A DNA stretch of 64,000 bases. It comes from Terriglobales bacterium (GTDB taxonomy: Bacteria > Acidobacteriota > Terriglobia > Bryobacterales > Bryobacteraceae). The DNA lies in the NCBI GenBank assembly GCA_027485675.1, contig JAIXQP010000007.1, positions 124,001 to 188,000 on the forward strand, written 5' to 3'. The notes beneath the pieces were generated by a model. The model was given only the letters and a program-made list of their open reading frames with translations. It was not told where the DNA came from and ran no database searches. A program made the position numbers and the translations under genes. The number at the start of each line of letters is the position of its first letter. The first letter of the stretch is position 1. Positions 1 to 7,886 of this stretch are shown here, piece by piece.

Positions 1-1989
1 GCCGAACTGATCCCACAGGGCGATGCGCGGCGCGGCGAGCTTCATCGACTCGCCGGCGGGGCGGGAGGCGACGGCCTTGGCATTGAAGCCGAACTCGGCG
101 GCAGCCTTCTCGATGATGGCTTTCGTCGAGGGCTTGGCCGGCACATAGAGCGCGCCGGGGCCATACAGCGGATCGTCTTTGATTCCCTGCTTGAGCCAGT
201 AGACCTCTTCCTTGGCCGCGATGAGGCGGTTGGTCAGGATGAAGCTGTCGTTGACCTTGTGGCTGATGAGGTAACCGGCGCCGGAACCTTCCACCTTACC
301 AACAGGCGGCTTTTCGAGAGCGCCCCAGGGCAGCTTGGCGAAGGGCCCATCGAAGGGCTCGAGGACGCGGTCGAACTGGACGCCCATCTGATAGGCGAGG
401 GTCCAGCCGGCGTTGTCATACGGAGGGATGGGCGGGCCGCCTTCGAAACGGAAGTCGTTCGGGTGATCCTGGGGCTCGAACATATCGAGGACGTGGGGCC
501 GGAAGGCCTGGGCGGTCTTGACGACGTAGGAGCCGGCGGGATAGCTTTTGCCGGCGACGGTGAAGGGCGCGGTGGCCTTGTGGATCTGGATGCCGTTCTT
601 GACGAGGGCGTTGATGAACTTGACGGCCGTGGGGAAGTCGGCCTGCGCGGCGGAGATGACGTAGCCGCGGGGGTCGCGCAGTTCGGGCTTTTTCATGGCC
701 TCGTAGAAACGGGCGGGCGCGGCGGCGGCCTGCGGGCCGGCCTGGCGGGCGTTCGATTCTTTCGCGATCTCCGCCTTGACGGCTTCGATGCGCTTGGGGG
801 TCATGGACCAGGTGTCTTTGCTACCGCGATCGATGGAGTTTTTGCCCATCTTCCAGATGTTGTAGAGGAAGTGTTCACGCTGCCGGGAGGCGACGTCCAG
901 AACGGCGCGGTTGGCCGTGATGGAGTAATCAATGGACTGCCGGTAGTGCCATTTCTGGGGCGCGATGGGCAGCGGCAGGTCGCCGGAGGGGAGCTGGCGA
1001 TTCGGGACGAAGGCGACTTCCATGGGGGTGGGCGAGCCGATGATTTCGGTGAGGAGCCCGATCATATTGTGGAAGTACGTGGTGGTGCGGAGGCCGCCGT
1101 TGTACCAGGTGGAGTAGTTGGCGCCGCTGCGCATGGTGGAGCCGGGCTTATCTTCCTGGACGAAGCGGGAGTGCATCGCCGAGCCGACCAGATCGAGCGA
1201 GGTGATGATGAGCGGATCGATGTTGTAGTTGAACGGGTCGCGGAAGGGCGGCGCGAAGATCACCGTGCCGAGCGGGCCGGTCTGGTGATGGTTGTACATG
1301 ATCTGGGGGAACCATTCGACGAAGAGCTGGCGATTCATGTTGACCGATTCGCGGAGGTTGGCCATATAGAAGTCGCGGTTGTTATCGTGGCCGGCGTACT
1401 TCTGATAGAGGCGGGGCGCCCCGGTCATGACGCGCTTCTCGGGGACGGGTTCGCGCATATACCATTCGCTGATGAGATCGTGACCGTCCGGATTGGCGTG
1501 GACGCAGAGGATGATGACGTCCTTCAAGATGCGCAGCGTCTCGGGGTCATTGCGGCTGGCGAACTGCCAGATGGTTTCGATCAACTGATGGGTGCCGACG
1601 GTTTCGGTGGAGTGCAGGCCGCCATCGATCCAGACGACGGCTTTGCCTTCGGCGGCGAGGGCGCGGGCCTGGGCTTCGGTGAGGCCTTCGGCGCGGGCAA
1701 GTTTCTGGGCGATGTCCTTATACTTGGCGAGATTGGCCAAGTTTTCGGGCGCCGAGATGATCATCATGTATTGCGTGCGATCTTCTTCGGTTTTGCCGAT
1801 ATCGACGAGGCGCAGCCGGTTGGACTCCGCGGCGAGCTTCTTGAAGTAGGCTTCGGTTTGCTTATAGGTGGTGAGGTGGTAATCGTCACCGATGTTGAAA
1901 CCGTAGTGCTCTTTCGGGCTGGTGAGTTTCTGGGCGGCCACGGGGGCGGCCACGAGAGTCAGAGCGGCGACTAGGGAATACAGGCGCAT
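1..1989 (-). CDS. M14-family zinc carboxypeptidase, exported (C-terminus beyond window)
   Basis: The minus-strand frame is open from the ATG at 1989 to the window edge (663 codons), so the protein is cut at its C-terminus. It begins with a hydrophobic signal peptide (MRLYSLVAALTLVAAPVAAQ). The M14 zinc site is visible near residues 125-130 as GGLHSTE (H and E ligands), followed by the NPDGHD and NHHQTGP segments typical of M14 peptidases. I infer a secreted or periplasmic peptidase that removes C-terminal residues from peptides. The gene lies 37 bp downstream of the conserved small protein on the same strand, so read-through is possible. The long plus-strand frame opposite it has no recognisable motif and is a shadow. 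Confidence 0.88.
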   Translation of the reverse strand, partial: MRLYSLVAALTLVAAPVAAQKLTSPKEHYGFNIGDDYHLTTYKQTEAYFKKLAAESNRLRLVDIGKTEEDRTQYMMIISAPENLANLAKYKDIAQKLARAEGLTEAQARALAAEGKAVVWIDGGLHSTETVGTHQLIETIWQFASRNDPETLRILKDVIILCVHANPDGHDLISEWYMREPVPEKRVMTGAPRLYQKYAGHDNNRDFYMANLRESVNMNRQLFVEWFPQIMYNHHQTGPLGTVIFAPPFRDPFNYNIDPLIITSLDLVGSAMHSRFVQEDKPGSTMRSGANYSTWYNGGLRTTTYFHNMIGLLTEIIGSPTPMEVAFVPNRQLPSGDLPLPIAPQKWHYRQSIDYSITANRAVLDVASRQREHFLYNIWKMGKNSIDRGSKDTWSMTPKRIEAVKAEIAKESNARQAGPQAAAAPARFYEAMKKPELRDPRGYVISAAQADFPTAVKFINALVKNGIQIHKATAPFTVAGKSYPAGSYVVKTAQAFRPHVLDMFEPQDHPNDFRFEGGPPIPPYDNAGWTLAYQMGVQFDRVLEPFDGPFAKLPWGALEKPPVGKVEGSGAGYLISHKVNDSFILTNRLIAAKEEVYWLKQGIKDDPLYGPGALYVPAKPSTKAIIEKAAAEFGFNAKAVASRPAGESMKLAAPRIALWDQFG

Positions 1990-2026
1990 AGAATCCTTGA
2001 AGAAGCGGCAACGTCGCGGTTGGCTA

Positions 2027-2701
2027 TTAGCGTGAGCGTGACAGACGGATGTGACCGGTGTCAACGCGATTCTGGGTTCGATGGGGTGCATGATTCGCCT
2101 TTTCGGGTACTGGATTTGGATGAACCGAACGAGGAAGTGACTTTTTTTGAACGACTTCCTGGGACCTTCCTTCCCAGAAGGGCAACAGGGCACGTATGGC
2201 GGTGAGCCGGGCCATTTGGATTTGGCTGATTTTTCGATCGAGCGCTACGCCGGCCGGGGACCTTTGATAGAGGGAGGCGACAGCGACGCCAAGCCGGGCT
2301 TGTTCGCGTTCGCCGCCGGTGAGTTGGGGATTTTCGGCTTCGAACCGGGCTTTGGTGGACCGGATTTCCTGATTCAGCAGGGCGGTTTCGGCGGCTTGCG
2401 CCCGGAGGAGCCGCCATTCGTTGGCGATGAAGGATTCGGCGCACTCGAGTTCGGCGACGGACCGCGGACCGAGCCGGGCGAGCCACCCCTGGCGAAAGAG
2501 GGCGAATTCTTCTGGATTTTCGTTGCAGAGCAACGGGCCGATGCCCTTCTCGGCGGAGCGGGCATAGCAGCCGTGCTTGAGCCGGGCTTTGCGGCACTGT
2601 TCTTTGCCGGCGGCCGTGACGGGACCGCGGGAACGGGCTCCGTTGATGCGGGCTTGTTCGGCCCGGGTGTTTTTCCGAGGTGGATTCATTTCGACGTTCA
2701 T
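2027..2701 (-). CDS. Conserved hypothetical protein with N-terminal 'INGARSRGPVT..GK' motif
   Basis: A 224-residue basic protein of unknown function. The N-terminal pattern ARINGARSRGPVTAAGKEQC followed by ARLKHGCYA resembles a family I recall as common in Acidobacteria, in which 'NGA.S.GP.T.EGK' precedes 'ALKHG'. The central part is rich in Ala, Glu and Arg and probably helical; no catalytic motif or membrane segment is seen. The C-terminal 40 residues are Pro/His/Arg-rich and look less constrained. The second ATG four codons in could be the true start. An overlapping open frame on the same strand (2061-2735) is Arg/Ser/Pro-rich shadow sequence. Confidence 0.65.
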   Translation of the reverse strand: MNVEMNPPRKNTRAEQARINGARSRGPVTAAGKEQCRKARLKHGCYARSAEKGIGPLLCNENPEEFALFRQGWLARLGPRSVAELECAESFIANEWRLLRAQAAETALLNQEIRSTKARFEAENPQLTGGEREQARLGVAVASLYQRSPAGVALDRKISQIQMARLTAIRALLPFWEGRSQEVVQKKSLPRSVHPNPVPEKANHAPHRTQNRVDTGHIRLSRSR

Positions 2702-2879
2702 CCGTAGTGCTCCTGGCGGAAACAGGATACGGCACGGGAAAGGGGTAACCGGCGCGACGGCGGGTTCCGGCGGAGGCGAAAAGTGGATCTATGTCGCTTG
2801 GATGGAACGGGTTACGGACTTTTTTCGAAATTTACGGATTGGTTGTGAACGCGGGTCGGCCGAGGCGCGAAGAGGCAGC

Positions 2880-3884
2880 TTATGGCGGCCAAGGGCCCAG
2901 GAGGGGCACGTCCCCCTGCTGGGTGACGATGGTGGCGGGAGGTGGCAGGCCGGGCGGACAGCCGTTATCGATATCGCCTGGGTACTCGATTTGAAAGAGG
3001 CGGCAGAACTCGCGGCGCAGCGACGGGTGGCTGATGGCGGTGAGCAGGCGGTTGGTGTCCCGATCGCTCTTGCGCCACCACGCGGCGGCACTCCGTTTTT
3101 CCCACTTCTGTCGATCTGCGGCGACCTCCTCCGCCGTGCAGCAATGGGTTCCGTGCTCCCGGAGTTGCGCTCGTTCCTGGCTCGTCAGAACATCCCAGCA
3201 CTCATCCTGGCCCCAGTTCAGACTCAGGAGCTCTCGGCAGGCCGGCACGCGGACGCCGGGACTGGGGTGGCGAAGCAGGCCGCGGAGTAGCTTGACTGTG
3301 CGCCACCGAGTGAGCACTCCGGCGGGGTCGTGATAGGGGGAAGACGGGGAGTTGATTCGCAAGTGTGCGTCGCTCCGCGGAATCCACCAGTTCATCAGGG
3401 CGATCCGCTCCCACAGAGGATAGGAGTCATCGAGCGGGAGGCGGGCATGGGGGCCCGTGGTTACGGGGAAGATGCTGCGCCACCAGTCGCCGGCGACGCG
3501 ATAGTAGCCATGCTCTTGGCGGAGGGGAAAAACGGCCCTGTCGCCGTCGTGGGTAGCGTTCCAGTCGCCGGAGACCCCGGCGGTCCACCTCACCTCATAG
3601 ATATCGATAGTAGGCCCCGGCGGCAGGGGGCCGGAAAGCACCGTTTCCACGCGGACGCGACGGCGGAGCACTTGCCAAATGTGCGCGTCGGGGCCGGGAG
3701 GAACCTGTACGCGGAAATAGGGCCAAGATTCCAGTTTGTGTTCTTCGATGACGCCGACGACCACGAGGCTTGCGCCCGCTAGCATCTCCTCGCGGGTGGC
3801 GGGCTGATGCAGTACGAAGGTCGGGCCGCAGCCGGTCAGCGCCAGAAAGGCAAGGAAGGCGAACGCGAGGGGAACCCGGCGCAT
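2880..3884 (-). CDS. Hypothetical lipoprotein
   Basis: A 334-residue protein starting with a lipoprotein signal whose lipobox is LTGC (Cys near residue 19), so it is probably anchored in a membrane. The mature N-terminal half contains 'GASLVVVGVIEEHK' and 'VLSGPLPPGPTIDIYEV'. This pattern resembles the N-terminal region of the protein at 17586-18965, where 'FTGTVL' and 'VFKG' occur in similar positions; a distant relationship is an inference. The C-terminal half is rich in Trp, Arg and Cys and resembles nothing I recognise. It stands alone, with about 180 bp to the next gene downstream. Function unknown. Confidence 0.6.
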   Translation of the reverse strand: MRRVPLAFAFLAFLALTGCGPTFVLHQPATREEMLAGASLVVVGVIEEHKLESWPYFRVQVPPGPDAHIWQVLRRRVRVETVLSGPLPPGPTIDIYEVRWTAGVSGDWNATHDGDRAVFPLRQEHGYYRVAGDWWRSIFPVTTGPHARLPLDDSYPLWERIALMNWWIPRSDAHLRINSPSSPYHDPAGVLTRWRTVKLLRGLLRHPSPGVRVPACRELLSLNWGQDECWDVLTSQERAQLREHGTHCCTAEEVAADRQKWEKRSAAAWWRKSDRDTNRLLTAISHPSLRREFCRLFQIEYPGDIDNGCPPGLPPPATIVTQQGDVPLLGPWPP

Positions 3885-4429
3885 GGTGGCTTGGACACCG
3901 GGGGGATCCTACGGTTCCGATATGGGTTTATGGCTCGATCGATTCGGCGGGGGAGGGCTTCCTACGCCATTGGGAGGTCAAACTTGGACTGTAGGTTCAA
4001 CCACAGTTGGGCGGATCGGCCAAAACGGCGGGCCAGCCGCAGAGCGAGATCCGCGATTCAGTGATTGCTTCCTCGGAATAGCTGTCGAGGCAATCTAGAT
4101 CTACGCTGGTTGGCGGTTCGGTCTCCGCGGGCAAAGTCGGCCGTGCCGGTCAATTGGAAGCTGTCAACCGATGCCTCAGGGGGCGCCATGCAGACCGTTA
4201 TCACCAGTAGCGTTGGCGATCCGGAACTTGGGATGGCCTCTCTATAGAGGGCAACAAGGCTAATCTGGTGATGTTCAACCCTGCCGGGGACACGCTGCTC
4301 TTCGATAGGCCGATTTGGCGTTCGCTCGAGCGCCGACACCTCCACGACAACCCAAGGCGATCTCGATCTCGGCATCGTCAACATCCTGAAGCAGATTGCC
4401 GGACGGCAACCACCCGAGGAGCCTGAAAG
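3885..4429. other. Gene-poor stretch with possible coding remnants
   Basis: No intact gene is evident. Between about 4140 and 4426 on the plus strand, short protein-like pieces occur in different frames: one with MQTVITSSVGDPELGMASL ending at a TAG near 4245, one with NLVMFNPAGDTLLFDRP, and one with GDLDLGIVNILKQIAG running toward the tail tube gene. Stops and frame changes separate them. This is what a decayed gene upstream of the tube gene would look like, but chance open frames are not excluded. The left part (3885-4140) shows nothing recognisable. Confidence 0.35.
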
Positions 4430-4999
4430 ATGCCCACAGCTGATTCGGTCGTCACTGCCGATCCACACGACGCTTACAAGAATTTCCGTTTTCGGGTGAA
4501 GTGGGACGGAAGGTATGTGGCCGGCTTCAGCAAGGTGAGTGGCCTGACCCATTCCACCCAGGTGGTTTCGCACCGTTCGGGTGGCGATCCCGGCACGCCC
4601 CGCGTTTCGCCGGGCCAGCAGGAGTATGGGCCGATTAGTCTTGAAAAGGGCGTCACCCGCGACCCAGGCTTTGTACAGTGGGCCAACAAGATCTGGGACT
4701 ACTCGAATTCGACGAAGGACTCCGAACTCGATCCGTCATCGAGCGCGCCATCGGTCTCGCTGGCCGACTTCCGGAAGGACATCCTGGTCGAGCTTTACAA
4801 TGAGTCCGGGCAAAAGGTCCTGGCGTGGAATATCTACCGCTGCTGGGTCTCGGAATACTCAGCTGTTCCGGAATTCGAGGGTGGCGAGAACGCCATAGCC
4901 ATTCAGACCATTCAGCTGGAGAACGAGGGCTGGGAACGCGACACCAGCGTAAAGGAACCGGAGGAGCCAAGCTTCCTGTTTCCCGCTAGCTCAGCATAG
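4430..4999 (+). CDS. Contractile tail tube protein (T4 gp19 / extracellular injection-system tube family)
   Basis: A 189-residue protein. The pattern DPHDAYKNFRFRVKWDGRYVAGFSKVSGL, continuing with a positively charged 'EYGPISLEKGVTRD' segment and a central 'WNIYRCWVSEYSAVPEFEG', is characteristic of the gp19-like inner tube proteins of contractile phage tails and of phage-derived extracellular injection systems. About 190 residues would be longer than the ~150 typical of the family because of a central Ser-rich insert and a short C-terminal extension. The ATG is chosen because GAGGAG lies 8 bases upstream (4416-4421). No sheath, baseplate, spike or AAA+ gene is nearby, so it is an orphan, probably the remnant of a lost cluster or a solitary repurposed tube gene. 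Confidence 0.82.
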   Translation: MPTADSVVTADPHDAYKNFRFRVKWDGRYVAGFSKVSGLTHSTQVVSHRSGGDPGTPRVSPGQQEYGPISLEKGVTRDPGFVQWANKIWDYSNSTKDSELDPSSSAPSVSLADFRKDILVELYNESGQKVLAWNIYRCWVSEYSAVPEFEGGENAIAIQTIQLENEGWERDTSVKEPEEPSFLFPASSA

Positions 5000-5111
5000 A
5001 CTCTCTTGCGGTTGCACCGCAGTTCTGAGTCGCCCGCCACGCGCTGCTGCAAATCGCTGGCCTCGATGGGATGACTGCTCGATCGGACCGCTGAAGCAAC
5101 GATCGGCGGCA

Positions 5112-5364
5112 TCAGCGGATGAACAGCACTTAGTACCCGGGTTGTGCTGCCAGGGTATCGAACTCATGTTGATCGGCGGTCAAGAGGTTATCGAAGCGAG
5201 CGGCCTGCTAACGGGCTTTCCAAGTCGTAGAAGACTTCGAAGAGATTGAGCGAGTGAGCGCAACACCTGGACGCGGTCTCTACCAGCGCTTCAGCGGCAA
5301 CATCAGCCCCGGGCTCATCTCGAAGGAACGCGATCGTGGCGCTCGCATCAAGGGCAAGGTTCAC
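5112..5364 (-). pseudogene. PIN-domain (VapC-like) toxin, internally deleted
   Basis: The gene starts with GTG at 5364, whose last bases overlap the TGA of the antitoxin (GTGA), the usual TA arrangement. Codons 1-58 give LALDASATIAFLRDEPGADV and CCAHSLNLFEVFYDLE, the N-terminal half of a PIN domain with the first catalytic Asp, then hit TAA at 5188-5190. In another frame, about 5200-5130 encodes LLTADQHEFDTLAAQPGY, then a TAA, then VLFIR and a TGA at 5112. These match the C-terminal end of the same PIN subfamily (TADHHEF ... V.FIR). About 50 residues of the middle, including the second acidic cluster, are missing, so the toxin should be inactive. Confidence 0.8.
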
Positions 5365-5546
5365 GGCCGGGTTTCCAGGGCGAGGTCCTCTCTTTTCCGG
5401 CTCAGGAACGACTCACTCGAAGTGGGAACGTCACGGTACTTGCCTTTCAGGGACTGGACCAATTCCCCGCGGCTAGCGAGGACAGGGACCGAGGATGCTT
5501 CCACCGTCGCCAAGACCTCCGTGGTTTCGCGGCGCTGTTCGGCCAT
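5361..5546 (-). CDS. VapB-like antitoxin (partner of the broken PIN toxin)
   Basis: A 61-residue frame. Its second half (LVQSLKGKYRDVPTSSESFLSRKREDLALE) is the amphipathic toxin-binding style tail seen in small VapB-type antitoxins, with a 'GKY.DVPTSSE.F...K..D.ALE' pattern. The N-terminal half would be the DNA-binding part but I cannot assign a fold. An AGAAGGGAGG ribosome-binding sequence lies about 14 bases upstream of the ATG; an in-frame upstream start is possible. The stop overlaps the toxin GTG. The antitoxin itself shows no disabling mutation although its toxin is deleted. Confidence 0.65.
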   Translation of the reverse strand: MAEQRRETTEVLATVEASSVPVLASRGELVQSLKGKYRDVPTSSESFLSRKREDLALETRP

Positions 5547-5707
5547 CAGGCTCCGAACGGCCTCCCTTCTCGATTGAACTTGTTCTGACCTGTCGAAGGC
5601 TGATGACGAATCCCTCCCTAGGATACGGAATCATAATGCCGTGGCCGCGCGCAGATCGCTAGCGCGAAGCGTCCTCTGTAGACGTCGCGACCCGCTACCA
5701 TGGGCGG

Positions 5708-6856
5708 ATGGGAAAGAACCGGATGACCGGGCACAACGCCGACGATGATCTCGCCATGGAATCCTGGCTGGTTTCGGCCGGCCGGGACCGGCGGCCTGGT
5801 TCTCCCCTTAACGTTCCGCCCATCCCTGCCTCAAACTTTGTCTTCGGCGAGCGCCGCGCTTACTCGCGTGACGATGGCACCGCCGGTTGGGAAGCCCTCG
5901 AAGAGATCGTCGGTGGCCTCGAAGGCGGCTTCTCCGTCTCCTTCGCCTCCGGCATGGCCGGTATCGCCGCCATCTTCGACCAACTGCCCGCCGGCTCCCT
6001 CATCGCCCTGCCCGACGACTGCTACCAGGGCGTCGCCGGGCTCGTCGAAGCCGGACGTCTGCGGGGCCGCTGGGAGGTCCGCCGCCTCGCCGTTCCCGAT
6101 ACCGCCGGCTGGATCCAGGCCTGCGGCGAGGCCGACCTCCTCTGGCTCGAATCCCCCTCCAACCCGCTGCTGCAAGTCGCCGACCTCGATGCGATCTGCG
6201 CCGCCCCGCGCAAGGCCGGCGCCACCCTCTGCGTCGACAATACCTTTGCTACCCCGCTCAATCAGCGCCCCCTCGCGCTCGGCGCCGACCTCTCCGTGCA
6301 ATCCGCCACCAAGTACATCGGAGGACACTCGGATCTGCTCTGCGGCGTCGTCACCGCGCGCGAAGCCGGCTGGCTCGAACGCCTGCGGCACGCCCGGGAA
6401 CTCGGCGGCGCCACGCCGGGAACCCTCGAAGCGTTTCTGGCCGTCCGCGGGGCGCGGACCCTGGCCGTGCGGCTCGAACGGGCGCAAGCGAACGCCCAGA
6501 TCCTGGCCGAGCGGCTGGCCGAGCATCCGCAGGTCGGGCTGACCCGGTATCCGGGCCTCGCCAGCCATCCCACGCACGCGGCCGCTCGGCGCCAGTTGGC
6601 GGGGTTCGGCACCATCATCTCCTTCGATGTGCGCGGCGAGGCCGGGGACGCCGACCGGGTCTGTGGCGCGCTGCGGCTGATTCAACACGCGACCAGCCTG
6701 GGCGCTGTGGAGTCGACCATCGAACGACGGGCCAGCATTCCGGGGCAGGAGCATCTGCCGCCAACATTGCTGCGGCTGAGCGTGGGCATCGAAGCCGTCG
6801 AAGACCTGTGGGCCGATCTGGACCGGGCGCTGCGGAGCAGCGCGGCGGACCGCTAG
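5708..6856 (+). CDS. Cys/Met-metabolism PLP-dependent enzyme (cystathionine gamma-synthase/lyase family)
   Basis: A 382-residue PLP enzyme of the trans-sulfuration family. Family features in order: the SFASGMAGIAAIF cofactor-phosphate segment, LWLESPSNPLLQVADL, CVDNTFATPLNQRPL, the SATKYIGGHSDLLCG segment carrying the PLP-binding Lys, and an RLSVGIEAVEDLWADLDRAL C-terminus. This family acts on O-acyl-homoserine, cystathionine, homocysteine or methionine. Which of metB, metC, metZ or mgl it is cannot be decided by eye. ATG 5708 is the first plausible start; MESWLVSAGR at 5756 would also fit family length. Its TAG stop shares the palindrome CTAG with the stop of the convergent gene. Confidence 0.87.
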   Translation: MGKNRMTGHNADDDLAMESWLVSAGRDRRPGSPLNVPPIPASNFVFGERRAYSRDDGTAGWEALEEIVGGLEGGFSVSFASGMAGIAAIFDQLPAGSLIALPDDCYQGVAGLVEAGRLRGRWEVRRLAVPDTAGWIQACGEADLLWLESPSNPLLQVADLDAICAAPRKAGATLCVDNTFATPLNQRPLALGADLSVQSATKYIGGHSDLLCGVVTAREAGWLERLRHARELGGATPGTLEAFLAVRGARTLAVRLERAQANAQILAERLAEHPQVGLTRYPGLASHPTHAAARRQLAGFGTIISFDVRGEAGDADRVCGALRLIQHATSLGAVESTIERRASIPGQEHLPPTLLRLSVGIEAVEDLWADLDRALRSSAADR

Positions 6857-7740
6857 GCCCCAGAGACTCCGGCGATGAAGCCGGCGACGAGGCTTTCGAT
6901 CTGCGCCGGGGGCAGGTTGTACCGCGTGACCGTGTCCGGCTGACCCAGATTGCCGCTGATGACAAAGGCGCGGAGGCCGGCGCGCGCCAAGCCTTTCGCC
7001 TGCGCCCCATGCAACCCGCCCACCACCTGCACCGGGGCCCGCCGGCCCACCTTGTCAAAAACCGCCCGGGCCGTCTCTCCTAAGTAGTCGTTGTCGATCA
7101 GCTTCGGGTCGGCGCGCCGGGCGTCTGATTGCAGATGGATGCCCACCGCGTCCACTCCCGCGTCGAGCATGCGCAGGGCGGCCTCCGCCGCCTTCGCCGC
7201 CGGGCCCTGGTGCGGCACCAAAATGTCAGCAAACGCCAGCCGGGGCAGCTCCCCGGCGCGGCGGAACTCGTCCCGGACCGCGCAGACCGCCTTCGCCGTG
7301 TCGACTCCTGACAGGGCCAGGAAATCGATGATGTTGCCACCACCGGCGTAGACCCCGCGCGCCTCGGAAGCGCCGCCATCCATCGTCTTCATATCGGCGA
7401 GCAGGAGCGCCTGGGGGAACTGCTTGCGGAAGGCCGGCACCACGTTCACCACCCCTTCGTTCTTCAGCAGCGGGGTCCCCATTTCGACAATTTGCACCCC
7501 TCCCCGAAGCGCCGCCGCGGCGACCGCCAAGCCCTGCGGCAGGGTGGACACATCCACCGAGATCTGGAAGGTGAAGCGCGTCCGGAGTTGTTCGAGGAGC
7601 CGGGTCGAAGCCGCGTGGGGGGCGCCACCCGCCTGCGCTACAAGAGCGCCGGGCAACAGCGAACCACCCGCGAGGCCGCCGAGAAGGGTTCGCCGGCTGT
7701 AGGGGGCCTTCGTATGGCCGGACGGTTGTTTGGACTCCAT
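6853..7740 (-). CDS. Tat-exported orotidine-5'-phosphate-decarboxylase-fold protein (hexulose-6-phosphate synthase / ketogulonate-6-phosphate decarboxylase-like)
   Basis: A 295-residue protein. Residues 1-40 hold a twin-arginine signal (YSRRTLLGGLAGGSLLPGA). The mature part is a beta/alpha barrel of the OMPDC suprafamily: the repeated strand 'IVEMGTPLL', the metal/catalytic motif LLADMKTMDGG (the D-x-K-x-x-D signature), and a 'VGIHLQSD...VVGGLHGAQ...FVISGNLG' phosphate-binding end. Cytoplasmic members form or cleave hexulose- or ketogulonate-phosphates. An exported member is odd because phosphosugar substrates are cytoplasmic, so a different substrate or a precursor-processing role is possible. 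It is convergent with the PLP enzyme and shows no pathway neighbour. Confidence 0.75.
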   Translation of the reverse strand: MESKQPSGHTKAPYSRRTLLGGLAGGSLLPGALVAQAGGAPHAASTRLLEQLRTRFTFQISVDVSTLPQGLAVAAAALRGGVQIVEMGTPLLKNEGVVNVVPAFRKQFPQALLLADMKTMDGGASEARGVYAGGGNIIDFLALSGVDTAKAVCAVRDEFRRAGELPRLAFADILVPHQGPAAKAAEAALRMLDAGVDAVGIHLQSDARRADPKLIDNDYLGETARAVFDKVGRRAPVQVVGGLHGAQAKGLARAGLRAFVISGNLGQPDTVTRYNLPPAQIESLVAGFIAGVSGA

Positions 7741-7886
7741 GGGGGCAGCTCCTTACAGGAAGTAGCTCCATCCTACTCTTGCCAATGGGCCTTCGGTGAA
7801 TTAATTTCGTTTAATGAATTTAACTAAATTGAAGTACCTTTGTCACAGAGCCGTTTTGGCTGGGTGTGTAGCCTGAAGGCATATCT
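7741..7886 (+). promoter_or_regulatory. AT-rich leader of the TonB receptor-phytase operon
   Basis: The segment around 7798-7845 is strikingly AT-rich compared with the surrounding sequence (a run with TTAATTTCG, TTTAATG and AACTAAATTGAAG), which marks it as the likely promoter and operator region for the receptor. A GAAGG ribosome-binding sequence sits about 8 bases before the ATG at 7887. I could not identify a convincing -35/-10 pair or a Pho box, so the regulator is unknown; phosphate control would be expected from the downstream phytase. Confidence 0.45.

Noticed and set aside
259-1974. Long plus-strand open frame opposite the M14 carboxypeptidase
   Set aside because: Its sequence is Gly/Asp/Val-rich and motif-free, while the minus strand shows a signal peptide and the M14 zinc site; it is the GC-rich shadow frame.
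4058-4573. 171-codon minus-strand frame over the tail tube start
   Set aside because: Overlaps the well-supported tube gene start and shows no recognisable domain.
6853-6856. Shared CTAG stop codons of the convergent genes
   Set aside because: Real, but a four-base palindromic overlap of two stops is a common chance outcome in compact genomes.
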